Shown: one piece after another, positions 51,756-60,814 of the stretch
Position numbering within the stretch: the first letter of the stretch is position 1
How the letters are laid out: the number at the start of each line of letters is the position of its first letter
From: Candidatus Latescibacterota bacterium
Lineage (GTDB): Bacteria > Latescibacterota > UBA2968
Assembly: GCA_022824945.1 (NCBI GenBank)
Contig: JAJDYX010000049.1
Coordinates: 30,486 to 94,485 of the forward strand
DNA length: 64,000 nt
Reading direction: 5' to 3'
Program-made: the position numbers and the translations under genes
The notes under the pieces: generated by a model
Databases searched by the model: none
Told to the model about the DNA's origin: nothing
What the model saw: only the letters and a program-made list of their open reading frames with translations

Positions 51756-52847
51756 ATGTTCAAAAAAAAGTTATTGATGCCAGTGGCGTGGCTGGCACTC
51801 CTTTTTCTCATCTTTGGGAGTTGCGAAAAGAGTGCGGTTGAAAACCAGAAAGATGTAATTGTCCTCAAAGCGCAAGGTCCCCAGCTCTCATTGATTGGTG
51901 CCATTGCCCTTGAACTGCCAGAAGTGGGGCCAGCACTCGGGATGATAAGTTCTGTTACCATTGTAGAGGACTATATCATTATTTTAGATGATCTGAGAAA
52001 AAGTGTCGAAGTTTTTGACATAGAAGGCAACTATAAGTGGTCTATTGGCAGTCGCGGGGACGGAGAAGGGCAGTACAAAATACCGATCTACTCAACGATT
52101 GCTCCCAATACCGGCCAAATTTTGATCTATGATGGAGGCCCCGGGCGAATTCTTCGCTTCTCGATCAAAGGTGAATTTTTAGATCAAGTAAAGCTACCAG
52201 AGAGACGCTTTATTAATCGCATGTTGGTTTCTGAAGATCACAATCTCATTCATACTTATGTTGAAAAAAACAAAAATGGTATGCTTTGCGTTACCTCCCT
52301 CGACACGGGTGAAGATCTCGCTAAGTTTAAGGTCTGCGATGAACAATACAGGAACTTCTTTTTTTATTTACAGTCCTATCAAGGGCTTGCCTACGACGAG
52401 GTACGAAAAATCATATACTTCGCTCTGCCCTGGGAAGAGAAGATTATGCGAATTGATTTGACAGCACAGGGCTTTCTTACGTATATAGTCGCAAATCATC
52501 CCAAATTTGTCAGTCTCAAATTAGCTGAAGTAGGTGATAGTAAAGACATAAGAGAATTATCGCAATTAAAGTTCAGCAGATTGGACGGCATGCATCTCTT
52601 CTCCTCAGGAGATATGTTACTCAGGTACATCTTTGAGGATTCATCAACGAGTACCGGACTTATACTTTTATCAGGCTTGGATGTGCAGCCGTCAGCACAA
52701 AAAATAAAAAATGAATTGGGCTACAATATCTTTACTTGTTATGGAATGCATATTTATGAGTACTCACCCCCTAAGGATGATGAAGATACGAATGGAAGTA
52801 TCCGTGTATATCGTCTGACTGAACCCCAGGGATCCCCTACCAGATAG
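51756..52847 (+). CDS. 6-bladed beta-propeller lipoprotein
   Basis: 363 residues with a signal peptide and lipobox (LFLIFGSC, Cys23). The mature part shows propeller-blade repeats: SVTIVEDYIIILDDLRKSVEVFDIEGNYKWSIGSRGDGEGQY, then TGQILIYDGGPGRILRFSIKGEFLDQV. It is the NHL/6-bladed type of Bacteroidota and relatives (BF3164-like). Such lipoproteins are often found beside small secreted peptides and redoxins. It should sit at the outer face of a membrane; the ligand is unknown. Confidence 0.82.
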   Translation: MFKKKLLMPVAWLALLFLIFGSCEKSAVENQKDVIVLKAQGPQLSLIGAIALELPEVGPALGMISSVTIVEDYIIILDDLRKSVEVFDIEGNYKWSIGSRGDGEGQYKIPIYSTIAPNTGQILIYDGGPGRILRFSIKGEFLDQVKLPERRFINRMLVSEDHNLIHTYVEKNKNGMLCVTSLDTGEDLAKFKVCDEQYRNFFFYLQSYQGLAYDEVRKIIYFALPWEEKIMRIDLTAQGFLTYIVANHPKFVSLKLAEVGDSKDIRELSQLKFSRLDGMHLFSSGDMLLRYIFEDSSTSTGLILLSGLDVQPSAQKIKNELGYNIFTCYGMHIYEYSPPKDDEDTNGSIRVYRLTEPQGSPTR

Positions 52848-52897
52848 TGAAAAAAGCCAGCCGTGGTTAATCGTCCCTTGATAGCTGAGGATGACCG

Positions 52898-55393
52898 ATG
52901 CTTTCAAATTATTTCCGAACGTGGTTCCGCAATGTCCTGAAGTATAAAATGTATGCTGCCATTAATCTATTGGGTTTAGGGATAGGCATTGCCTGCTGCT
53001 ATCTGTGTGTGCTTTACGTACTGTACGATTGGAATTTTGATCGGTTTCATCAAGACCATCATCGCATATATCGCGTTATTGGAAAGATAATGTATAGCAA
53101 AAGTATAATAGGGCCACAGGCAGGGACATGGGTAGAGACAGTTTCTTTTCCCGTTGCACTGTCATCAATGATGGTTGCCGAGATTCCAGAGATTGAGCGA
53201 ACCACCCGTGTAACGAGTAGCATGCCGACTATGAATTGGGATGTGGGCACTCACAGAAATTTTCTGCGTCCTGTCGAAACGGTCTGGTTTGTAGATAGAA
53301 GTTTTGAAGAGATATTCTCCTTCCCACTCATTCGCGGTACATTCTTCTCAAGTCCAGAACAAGCCGTGATCACACGTAGATTTGCTCGGACGCTATCCAA
53401 TGATATTGACAGTTTGGTGGGACAAGTTTTATGGCTGCGACTATCTCACACCCTTGGTTTTTTTAGAGATCAGAAACCGATAATAGCCCCCATTGAAATA
53501 GGGGGTATTGTGGAAACTCCTCCCCACAATTCGAGCTTGGATTTTGAGATTCTTCTGCCATTGAGTATGTCGTCAACCTTTCTTGATAGGAAAGAAGGAG
53601 AATGGGACTGGCGCTTTATGTCCAATCATTACATCCGTTTGGCAGACAAAGCAAATATAGAGAACGTGGAGAAAAAGCTCACGCAGATTATCCAAAAGCA
53701 GTCCTCCTTCAACTCTCTATGGGAGTTAGATACTTTTACAGGCAGGCTTCAACCTATCACAGATATGCATTATTATCGTGGGCAGGAGCGACAGATAGTG
53801 TCTGACGTATTCCTGCGGCGGACAACGAATCCCTTGTATGGATATATTCTCGCGGGTATCAGTACCCTGATTTTGTCTGTGGCTTGTTTGAATTACGTGC
53901 TCCTCTATGTGGGACGTTTCAATTCGCGTACTAAAGAATTGTGCATAAGGCAAGCCTTTGGCGCGAATCGCCGTCACCTCAGGTACCAACTATTGGTCGA
54001 ATGCTTTGGATACGGCATGTTGGCTTGTGTTATTGGATTGATGGTTGCGGAGTTAGTCTCAACCCCCCTTGAAGGTATTTTGCAAATCCCTTTTACGTCC
54101 TCGGCAGACCTCTTTCAGATCGCGATCATTCTCCTAACACTGACTTGTCTGATAGGTCTGGGCACAGCCCTTTATCCGGCAGCCTTTATGTCGTCTATTT
54201 CTGTGATCAGCGTTTTGAACAAAAACTCAAAGGCGGTCAGATCTGGACCTTTTTTAAAGATATTGATGGCTGTCCAATCGGGTGTGACGTTGGTATTTGT
54301 GTTTTGTACAATCATTATCTTTGAACAGACCTATTTCGTCATCACGGCAGATCCGGGGTTTGAACCGGCGAATTTGGTCAGACTCGATACCAGTGGGTTG
54401 ACAAAAAAAGAAATTGATCGTCTGCAAGCATCTTTATCTGCGTCTCCTCTCGTGAAATCCTGTGTGCGGACGAATCTGTCCCTCGGATGGTCAAACTCAA
54501 TTCTAATGAAAGACAGCAGTGACAAACTCATTGATGAAGTAACCTATTATCAGGTGGATGGTCCTTTTCTCGATACCGTTGGGTTGAAACTCGTGCAGGG
54601 AAACCCATTGTATCCCAACCCCATCCCCGGCGATGTGCTTGTGAATGAAGCCTTCCAAAAGCATCTAACATCGTCACAGCCTCTTGGACAGGTGATCACA
54701 CAGGCGGATACAAAGTTCAGAAGGCGCGTGTTTGGCCGCGATGTCAGTGGTCGCATTGTAGGTGTGGTCAAGGATTTTCGTTTCCAAAGTTTACACCATA
54801 CGATCCCACCGACGATCATCACGATTGCTTTAGATGATGCAACAATCGAGCGACAAGACCTCGAAATATTGATTCGGATTCGAGAAGGCAGTGCCGAAGC
54901 ATTTGGCGCGTATCTCAGAAAACTGTGGCAAGACCTCAAAACGGAGCATCATCTGACGTTTTCCTTTGCAGAAGATGACAGGCGACACTTTTATGCTAAA
55001 GAGATCAGTTGGAGCAAAATCGTCTCTGGCGCAGCCCTGTGCGCTGTCCTCATCGCGTCAATGGGTGCGCTGGGCATGATCTCTTTGGCAGTGGCACGCA
55101 GAAGAAAGGAAATAGCCATCCGAAGAGTCATGGGTGCTGTGTCCTCCAAAATAGCCAGTGGCATTGTGCTGAACTACGCGCTACCTGGATTTATAGCCGC
55201 CGTCATTGCGCTACCGCTCTCGTATTTCTTTATGGATGAATGGCTTTCGATATTTGCCTACCGCTTTCAATTCGGGGTTGGGACAATTTTGGTAGCGATC
55301 TTATTGGGCATTCTTCTTCCGCTGATAGGTGGCTTCGTACACGCGCTGAAGGTCGCCTCTGCAAGCCCAATCGAAGCCCTGCGGGAGGATTGA
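52898..55393 (+). CDS. FtsX/MacB-like ABC transporter permease
   Basis: 831 residues. Two FtsX-type halves: an N-terminal segment (MYAAINLLGLGIGIACCYLCVLYVL), a large periplasmic MacB_PCD-like domain, three segments with a GANRRHLRYQLL loop (about 345-440), a second periplasmic domain and three final segments with the VARRRKEIAIRRVMGA loop. These act as mechanotransmission permeases with a separate ATPase. No MacB-type ATPase gene is next to it; the ABC protein at 55444 has its own membrane domain. It may use an ATPase encoded elsewhere. Confidence 0.9.
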   Translation: MLSNYFRTWFRNVLKYKMYAAINLLGLGIGIACCYLCVLYVLYDWNFDRFHQDHHRIYRVIGKIMYSKSIIGPQAGTWVETVSFPVALSSMMVAEIPEIERTTRVTSSMPTMNWDVGTHRNFLRPVETVWFVDRSFEEIFSFPLIRGTFFSSPEQAVITRRFARTLSNDIDSLVGQVLWLRLSHTLGFFRDQKPIIAPIEIGGIVETPPHNSSLDFEILLPLSMSSTFLDRKEGEWDWRFMSNHYIRLADKANIENVEKKLTQIIQKQSSFNSLWELDTFTGRLQPITDMHYYRGQERQIVSDVFLRRTTNPLYGYILAGISTLILSVACLNYVLLYVGRFNSRTKELCIRQAFGANRRHLRYQLLVECFGYGMLACVIGLMVAELVSTPLEGILQIPFTSSADLFQIAIILLTLTCLIGLGTALYPAAFMSSISVISVLNKNSKAVRSGPFLKILMAVQSGVTLVFVFCTIIIFEQTYFVITADPGFEPANLVRLDTSGLTKKEIDRLQASLSASPLVKSCVRTNLSLGWSNSILMKDSSDKLIDEVTYYQVDGPFLDTVGLKLVQGNPLYPNPIPGDVLVNEAFQKHLTSSQPLGQVITQADTKFRRRVFGRDVSGRIVGVVKDFRFQSLHHTIPPTIITIALDDATIERQDLEILIRIREGSAEAFGAYLRKLWQDLKTEHHLTFSFAEDDRRHFYAKEISWSKIVSGAALCAVLIASMGALGMISLAVARRRKEIAIRRVMGAVSSKIASGIVLNYALPGFIAAVIALPLSYFFMDEWLSIFAYRFQFGVGTILVAILLGILLPLIGGFVHALKVASASPIEALRED

Positions 55394-55443
55394 TACAGGC
55401 ACATCTGCCTATTTTGGTATGTCGTGGCTATATTTTCTCGTTT

Positions 55444-57228
55444 ATGTCACAAATAAATATGAAGAACAAACAAAAGATCATATCAGCCATTTTCAATCTC
55501 TCTAATCAGAGACACATCTTTTATTATTTTTTGAAATTCCTAAAACCCTATTGGATACAAGAAAGCATTGTTTTCATCCTCATGGTCCTAGAGACCGTTA
55601 GCTCGCTGGCCTTTCCCTATATCCTGAAGATTATCATTGATGACGTGTTTCCAAACAAAGATTATGAACTATTGATATTTATTTTATTTGTCCTCCTGGG
55701 CATTACAGTAGGCAATATCATCATTGGTTTTTGTTCAGACTATTTGTTTGCTTGGATAAACAATCGCATCATGCTGGATATAAGGAGCCATCTTTTCAAC
55801 CACTTGATCCAGTTACCATTGGGCTTTTATGATCGCAATAAATCTGGAGATATCGTTTATCGAATGTCCAACGAAGTAGATAGGATACAGTCGTTTATCA
55901 CTTCGAGTGCTTTGAATCTTGTACATAGCTTGTTGATACTCATAGGACTTACTGTGGCTCTCTGCTGGTTGAATTGGCAGCTATTTTTGGTTTCTATTAT
56001 TGTCATACCCTTTCTTGTCCTCAATATTTTCTACTTCCAGCCTAAAATAAAACATATTACAGAACGCGGCCAAAAGAAAGGCTCTGAAGTGATGAGCTAT
56101 TTGATTGAGCGATTTGAGTCTGTCCAATTGATTCAGGTCTATAATGCCTATAATTATGAGAATAATAGACTGCTATCGCAGCTAAATAGGATCATGGACA
56201 TCAGTATGCAAAATGTAACCTATTCTGGAATAATGAGATCAATTTCGAGATTTTTAACTTCACTGACACCTGCGATCATTTTGGGATGGGGTGGGCATAA
56301 GGTGATGTTGGGGGTCATGAGCCTGGGGGCATTGGTTGCTTTTTTGCAATATCTGTCACGCCTTTTTGCACCATTTAGAAATCTCAATCGTCTTTATGTA
56401 GAACTTATCCGTGTATCTGTTTCAATGAAGCGAGTATTCGAATTTCTCGAGATTGATGTTCAGAAAACGACAGATGAGTCCGCCGCCAGTCCGTTTTCTT
56501 TTCAAAAAGAGATTGCATTTACTGACCTCAATTTTGGATATAACGGACAACCCGTTTTGCAAGATTTCAGTTTAAGGCTCGAGAAAGGAAAAAAATATGC
56601 TCTGGTAGGCTCAAGCGGTTGTGGCAAGAGTTCATTGGTAAATTTGCTATGTCGTTTTTATGAATTGAATACAGGTGAAATTACTATTGATCACACACCG
56701 CTTCCCAATATCAAGCTGTATGAACTCAGAGAGCATATTGGTCTCGTGACGCAGGAGAATCAAGTTTTTCATGATACAATCTGGGACAATATCCGATACA
56801 GCAAGCCGAAAAGTACGCCTGAAGAAATCAATCGAGCGATCAGGATAGTTGGTTTAGATGGATTTATTGATAAGTCCGAAGATGGTGCGCTTACGCTTAT
56901 CGGTGACCGAGGTAACACACTTTCGGCTGGTCAAAGGCAGCGTATTGCTATTGCGCGTGCGATTTTGAGAGACTCGGATATTCTGATACTGGATGAAGCT
57001 ACATCGGCACTGGATTCTGAAAGCGAAGGTGAAATTATAGCAAATTTACAGGATCTATATGAAGATAAGACAATGATTGTGATTAGCCACAGACTCAGCA
57101 CCATCCAGCAGGTAGATGAAATTATTTGTTTGGATGGGGGCAGAGTTGTGGAGCAAGGACCCCATGAAGAGTTGATTGAGGAGAAGGGACATTATTGGCG
57201 TCTTTTTCGCAAGCAACTTATCGCATAA
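55444..57228 (+). CDS. ABC exporter, fused membrane and ATPase domains
   Basis: About 594 residues from the ATG at 55444 (another at 55459); neither has a clear ribosome site, and frame upstream overlaps the permease gene. Six membrane segments in about 30-320, then the ATPase: Walker A GSSGCGKSS, signature LSAGQRQR, Walker B ILILDEATSALDSE, H-loop ISHRLST. It is a homodimeric MsbA/peptide-type exporter without an N-terminal C39 peptidase, so any leader would have to be removed by another protease such as the subtilisin at 48617 (inference). Confidence 0.9.
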   Translation: MSQINMKNKQKIISAIFNLSNQRHIFYYFLKFLKPYWIQESIVFILMVLETVSSLAFPYILKIIIDDVFPNKDYELLIFILFVLLGITVGNIIIGFCSDYLFAWINNRIMLDIRSHLFNHLIQLPLGFYDRNKSGDIVYRMSNEVDRIQSFITSSALNLVHSLLILIGLTVALCWLNWQLFLVSIIVIPFLVLNIFYFQPKIKHITERGQKKGSEVMSYLIERFESVQLIQVYNAYNYENNRLLSQLNRIMDISMQNVTYSGIMRSISRFLTSLTPAIILGWGGHKVMLGVMSLGALVAFLQYLSRLFAPFRNLNRLYVELIRVSVSMKRVFEFLEIDVQKTTDESAASPFSFQKEIAFTDLNFGYNGQPVLQDFSLRLEKGKKYALVGSSGCGKSSLVNLLCRFYELNTGEITIDHTPLPNIKLYELREHIGLVTQENQVFHDTIWDNIRYSKPKSTPEEINRAIRIVGLDGFIDKSEDGALTLIGDRGNTLSAGQRQRIAIARAILRDSDILILDEATSALDSESEGEIIANLQDLYEDKTMIVISHRLSTIQQVDEIICLDGGRVVEQGPHEELIEEKGHYWRLFRKQLIA

Positions 57229-57231
57229 GGA

Positions 57232-57281
57232 CCCGTTGTTTGTAGGGGCAATCCCTTGTGGTTGCCCGTTGTTTGTAGGGG
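57232..57281. repeat. Intergenic repeat with two 17-bp direct copies
   Basis: CCCGTTGTTTGTAGGGG occurs at 57232-57248 and 57265-57281; between them GGGGCAAT and GGTTGCCC can form a hairpin. The element looks like a widespread GTAGGGGC-type intergenic repeat. The second copy supplies the only ribosome-site-like sequence before the next gene. Confidence 0.6.
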
Positions 57282-57285
57282 TTAC

Positions 57286-57786
57286 ATGTTTCAACCTGTG
57301 ATTAACATTAACATCAAATTAGTCCTTTTTCGTGCATTGGTCATCCAAATTTTGGGAATAGGCGCAGGATTGATTTATACTGTTATTTTTAGTGAACAGC
57401 TTTTGTTCGGCGAAGTTGAAACCTCTGAAAAACAAGATGATATAACGTATGTCTCTTTAGAAGGTCTTCAAAAAGCAATACAATCGAAATCAAAAATACT
57501 ACTCATCGATGGGCGTTCTGAACTTGCTTATCACGAAGGCCATATTTTAGGGGCAGTGAACATACCGTATATGCAGCGCGATTATTTTTCTCAACAGCTT
57601 TTGACTGATGTTGCCCGAGAGCTCCCAATAATTGTCTATTGTTCTGGCAAGAATTGTAATACCAGCGTCAAATTGGCAAAGTTTCTATCGCAAAAATTTA
57701 GATTTATAAATATTCAAGTTTTTGAAGGTGGGTGGGAAGAATGGATAAAGGGGGAAAATCCGATTCAAAAGGATTCTAGTAGATGA
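57286..57786 (+). CDS. Membrane-anchored rhodanese-domain protein
   Basis: 166 residues from the ATG at 57286; in-frame codons upstream lie in the repeat. One membrane segment (about 15-37), then a single rhodanese domain: LLIDGRSELAYHEGHILGAVNIP and the active-site loop with Cys119 (YCSGKNCNTS). Such proteins transfer sulfur or sense persulfide at the membrane. The next gene overlaps it by four bases, so a rhodanese-MauE pair is likely, linked to the thioredoxin at 50576. Confidence 0.88.
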   Translation: MFQPVININIKLVLFRALVIQILGIGAGLIYTVIFSEQLLFGEVETSEKQDDITYVSLEGLQKAIQSKSKILLIDGRSELAYHEGHILGAVNIPYMQRDYFSQQLLTDVARELPIIVYCSGKNCNTSVKLAKFLSQKFRFINIQVFEGGWEEWIKGENPIQKDSSR

Positions 57787-58238
57787 TTCTATCTCCCAAA
57801 ATAGCATGGATAGGGATCGTAGTCCGGATGTTTATAGGAGGTATTCTCGGATGGGCAGGAATTGTAAAGATCCAGAACCCCGAAGCATTTATCAAAATAG
57901 TGACAGCTTACGACCTGCTGCCCGAGGAATTGGTCGTGCTATGGGGAATTTTCTTGCCTTGGATTGAGCTTGTAACAGGTTTATTTTTATTTTTAGGTTT
58001 GTGGCACAAGAGTGCGGTGCTCAGTAGCTCTGGTCTTTTTTTAGCATTTGCAGCAGCAGTCGGCATTAATATTCTCCGAGGTGCAGATATCGCCTGTGGT
58101 TGTTTTGGGTTCAATGACACCAATTTGTATATTGTGTTACTCCAGGACCTGGTCTTCTTACTTTGCTGTTATTTTTTATTTTTTTTAAAATCTACACCTT
58201 ATTCTCTCGATCAAGTGCTTTATAAGGTTTTGGTGTGA
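57783..58238 (+). CDS. MauE/DoxX-like membrane protein
   Basis: 151 residues, four membrane segments. KIQNPEAFIKIVTAYDLLPEELV and the conserved ACGCFGF motif are typical of MauE-type proteins, thought to pass reducing equivalents across the membrane to periplasmic thioredoxins. ATGA overlap with the rhodanese gene. It completes the redox part of the locus. Confidence 0.88.
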   Translation: MILSPKIAWIGIVVRMFIGGILGWAGIVKIQNPEAFIKIVTAYDLLPEELVVLWGIFLPWIELVTGLFLFLGLWHKSAVLSSSGLFLAFAAAVGINILRGADIACGCFGFNDTNLYIVLLQDLVFLLCCYFLFFLKSTPYSLDQVLYKVLV

Positions 58239-58340
58239 TGAACAGTATAATAGATAAAATAAACCATACCCCGGTTCTGATGGGGCCGCTGGCAACCTTA
58301 CCTATTTTTTATCGGGCATGTCACGAATAAAGGAAATATT

Positions 58341-59924
58341 ATGCGGAATCGTATCGAAACAATCTCGATCCTCATCGCACTTGTGTTGGTGGTGTGCGAG
58401 CTATCTTTAACACTGGTTTTAGCCAGAGCAGAAGATGGTGAGGTGCATATCCCGGATGTCAATCTGCGAGCGGTGATTCTGGAAATGATAAATGCAAAGA
58501 GCGCGGCTCCAGACACGATAATCACGCAGGTAGAAATGTCAACCTTAACTAGCCTTTATGCATCAAATGCAAAGATCAGCGACTTGACCGGACTGGAATA
58601 TGCAATCGGTCTAAAACAGCTGTTTCTCAGCAGTAACAACATTTCTGACATTAAACCGCTATCTGGTTTAACCAGTCTGATACAGCTACATCTTTCCCCC
58701 AACAGTATCTCGGATATCATACCGATATCTGGCCTAAAAAATCTGACAGATCTGAATCTTAGTAACAACCTCATCTCAAACATCGCACCATTATCTGGAT
58801 TGACCAATCTAAGAGTATTGCATCTTGACAACAACAGCATCTCAGACATCACATCACTATCTAAATTGAAAAACCTGATAGACCTGCAGCTCTACAACAA
58901 CAGCATCTCAGACCTCGCGCCACTATCCCAATTGAAAAACCTGAAAGCATTATCTCTTTACAACAACCGCATCTCGGACATCACACCGCTATCTGGCCTA
59001 AAAAATCTGGCAGACCTGCGGCTTGACAACAACAACATCTCGGATATTACACCACTATCTGAGTTAAATGGGCTGATACGGCTCTATCTTTCCACCAACA
59101 ATATCTTGGACATTACATCACTATCTGGCCTAAGCGGTCTGACAGACCTGCATCTTAGGAACAACCGTATCTCAAATATCGCATCATTATCCGGATTGAC
59201 CAATCTGAGAGTATTGCATCTTGACACCAACAGCATCTTGGACATCACGCCACTGTCTGCGTTAAAAGGCCTGGGAGAACTGGATCTTTCCGACAACAGC
59301 ATTTCGAACCTCGCGCCTCTATCTGATCTAAAAAATTTGGAAGATCTGCGGCTTTCCGGCAACGCTATATCGGATCTCGCGCCATTATCTGAGTTAAACA
59401 TCTTGATATGGCTACAGCTTTCCGGCAACGCTATATCGGATCTCACGCCCCTATCTAAATTGACCAACCTGACACGACTACATCTTGACGCCAACGACAT
59501 CTCCGACCTCACACCACTATCCGAGTTATACATCCTGACATGGCTGGGGCTTTCCGACAATAGCATCTCGGATCTCGCGCCTCTATCTAAGTTAAACCTC
59601 TTGATAGGGGTGGATCTTTCCGACAATAGCATCTCGAACCTTACACCGCTGTCTGGTCTAAAAAATTTGGCAGACCTGCGGCTTGACACCAACAATATCT
59701 CGGATATTACATCACTATCTGGATTGACCGGTCTGAGAGGTTTACGTCTTTATAACAACAAAATCTCGGATCTTTCGCCTCTGGTTGCAAACCCGGGATT
59801 AGTCAATGGAGACGGGGTTGATGTGGGCAATAACCCATTAAGTGCCACATCGCGCAGTACGCATATTCCTGCCCTAAAAACCAGAGGGGTTACGGTAGAG
59901 ATATATTCAAAAGTTTTGGACTAA
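58341..59924 (+). CDS. Secreted leucine-rich-repeat protein (internalin-like)
   Basis: 527 residues with a signal peptide (about 1-30, ending ARAEDGE). After a short cap, some 18 repeats of 22 residues (type LxxLxxLxLxxNxISDITPLSG) run to about residue 490, a clean SDS22/internalin pattern visible as a 66-bp DNA period. The end (LSPLVANPGLVNGDGVDVGNNPLSATSRS) is the usual capping motif. No sorting or secretion tag is visible. It probably binds protein outside the cell or in the periplasm. An AAAGGA site precedes the ATG. The repeats are near identical in places, so copy number may vary. Confidence 0.9.
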   Translation: MRNRIETISILIALVLVVCELSLTLVLARAEDGEVHIPDVNLRAVILEMINAKSAAPDTIITQVEMSTLTSLYASNAKISDLTGLEYAIGLKQLFLSSNNISDIKPLSGLTSLIQLHLSPNSISDIIPISGLKNLTDLNLSNNLISNIAPLSGLTNLRVLHLDNNSISDITSLSKLKNLIDLQLYNNSISDLAPLSQLKNLKALSLYNNRISDITPLSGLKNLADLRLDNNNISDITPLSELNGLIRLYLSTNNILDITSLSGLSGLTDLHLRNNRISNIASLSGLTNLRVLHLDTNSILDITPLSALKGLGELDLSDNSISNLAPLSDLKNLEDLRLSGNAISDLAPLSELNILIWLQLSGNAISDLTPLSKLTNLTRLHLDANDISDLTPLSELYILTWLGLSDNSISDLAPLSKLNLLIGVDLSDNSISNLTPLSGLKNLADLRLDTNNISDITSLSGLTGLRGLRLYNNKISDLSPLVANPGLVNGDGVDVGNNPLSATSRSTHIPALKTRGVTVEIYSKVLD

Positions 59925-60002
59925 AGAAACGGCCGATAGACCTTGGCAAGTCGAGTATCGGTAGCAGACAGTAGTTCAAAGCTCAAGCATTTGGGAATGT
60001 GG
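59925..60002 (+). ncRNA. Candidate structured element, copy C
   Basis: CCGATA (59933-59938) pairs with TATCGG (59956-59961) around GACCTTGGCAAGTCGAG; the following AGTTCAAAGCTCAAGCATTT is nearly identical to copy B, though its second stem is worn. It follows the LRR gene. The remaining gap to the next gene has no convincing reading frame. Confidence 0.5.
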
Positions 60003-60145
60003 GCGCAATCAACTCAAAATACCTATCAAAAATTGCAATATTCTCGTATCGGAATCGTGTCTTTTATAATACATCAAAAGGACAATCCAATGCACAAGGC
60101 AATATGTAGTTGGCCTGAATTTGATACCAGAGAAGAATTGAGCAG

Positions 60146-60792
60146 ATGATTATGAATTATAGGTTTAAGAGGATCGTCAGGACGATTTTGTACAAAGTAT
60201 TTAAGCAAGCGATCATTTTTTTGATTTTTATTTTTTTGGAAAGCGGAGTCATTGCCATCTATGCATATCCCTTTTTTGCGATAAGCAAACCATTACATGG
60301 CGACATTATGGTAATAGAAGGATGGTTGCACGCCGAAGAACTCAGATCAGCATTACAGCATTACAAAGTTGGCAAATACGCTCAGATTGTAGTGACGGGA
60401 GGTAATTTCGCCTATAACACTGCGAAGATTCTTGTCTCAGAATGGCAAATTGATCCCGACCTCGTCAAAGTGGTCGTTCGCGACATGCCGAATGAGAAGT
60501 TTGAGCGAGATCGTACTTTCAATTCCGCATTAGGACTTCGTCACTGGCTACTCGAGGTGGATAAAAAAAAGTTAATATAGTTACCAGAGGTCATCATGCC
60601 CGGTGCTCGTTTATTTTATTTCAAATCGCGCTTGATGGCGTGGCGAAAGTAGGCGTTATAGCTGTTCCTCCCTATAACTACGATCCCGATTACTGGTATG
60701 ATTCAAGTGCAGGGTTCAGGGCAGTTATAGGCGAAATCATTGCCTACATTTATGTAAAATTCATTTTCACTCCTGAGCTTCCCAAAAACTGA
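60146..60792 (+). pseudogene. YdcF/SanA-like (DUF218) membrane protein, frameshifted in an A8 run
   Basis: The first part (to about 60560) has one membrane segment and the DUF218 core (DIMVIEGWLHAEELRSALQHYKVGKYAQIVVTGG). Reading ends early at 60580. After the run of eight A at 60562-60569, another frame continues the family: NIVTRGHHARCSFILFQIAL, then VGVIAVPPYNYDPDYWY and VIGEIIAYIYVKFIF to a stop at 60790. One extra A would join them. It may be a true pseudogene, a slippage-expressed gene or a sequence error. Relatives act in envelope or polysaccharide metabolism, which fits the genes after it. Confidence 0.75.
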
Positions 60793-60814
60793 GAGCAGTC
60801 TCACATTGAGAGGT

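Noticed and set aside
58556..59695. Antisense frames opposite the LRR gene, with repeats
   Set aside because: They mirror the 66-bp LRR period; no independent evidence.
58600..59780. Regular 66-bp period as a CRISPR-like array
   Set aside because: The period is in frame and encodes 22-residue LRR units; there are no unique spacers between constant repeats.
59943..60149. 68-codon frame starting in structured element C
   Set aside because: It overlaps the conserved hairpins, has no ribosome site and no recognisable product.
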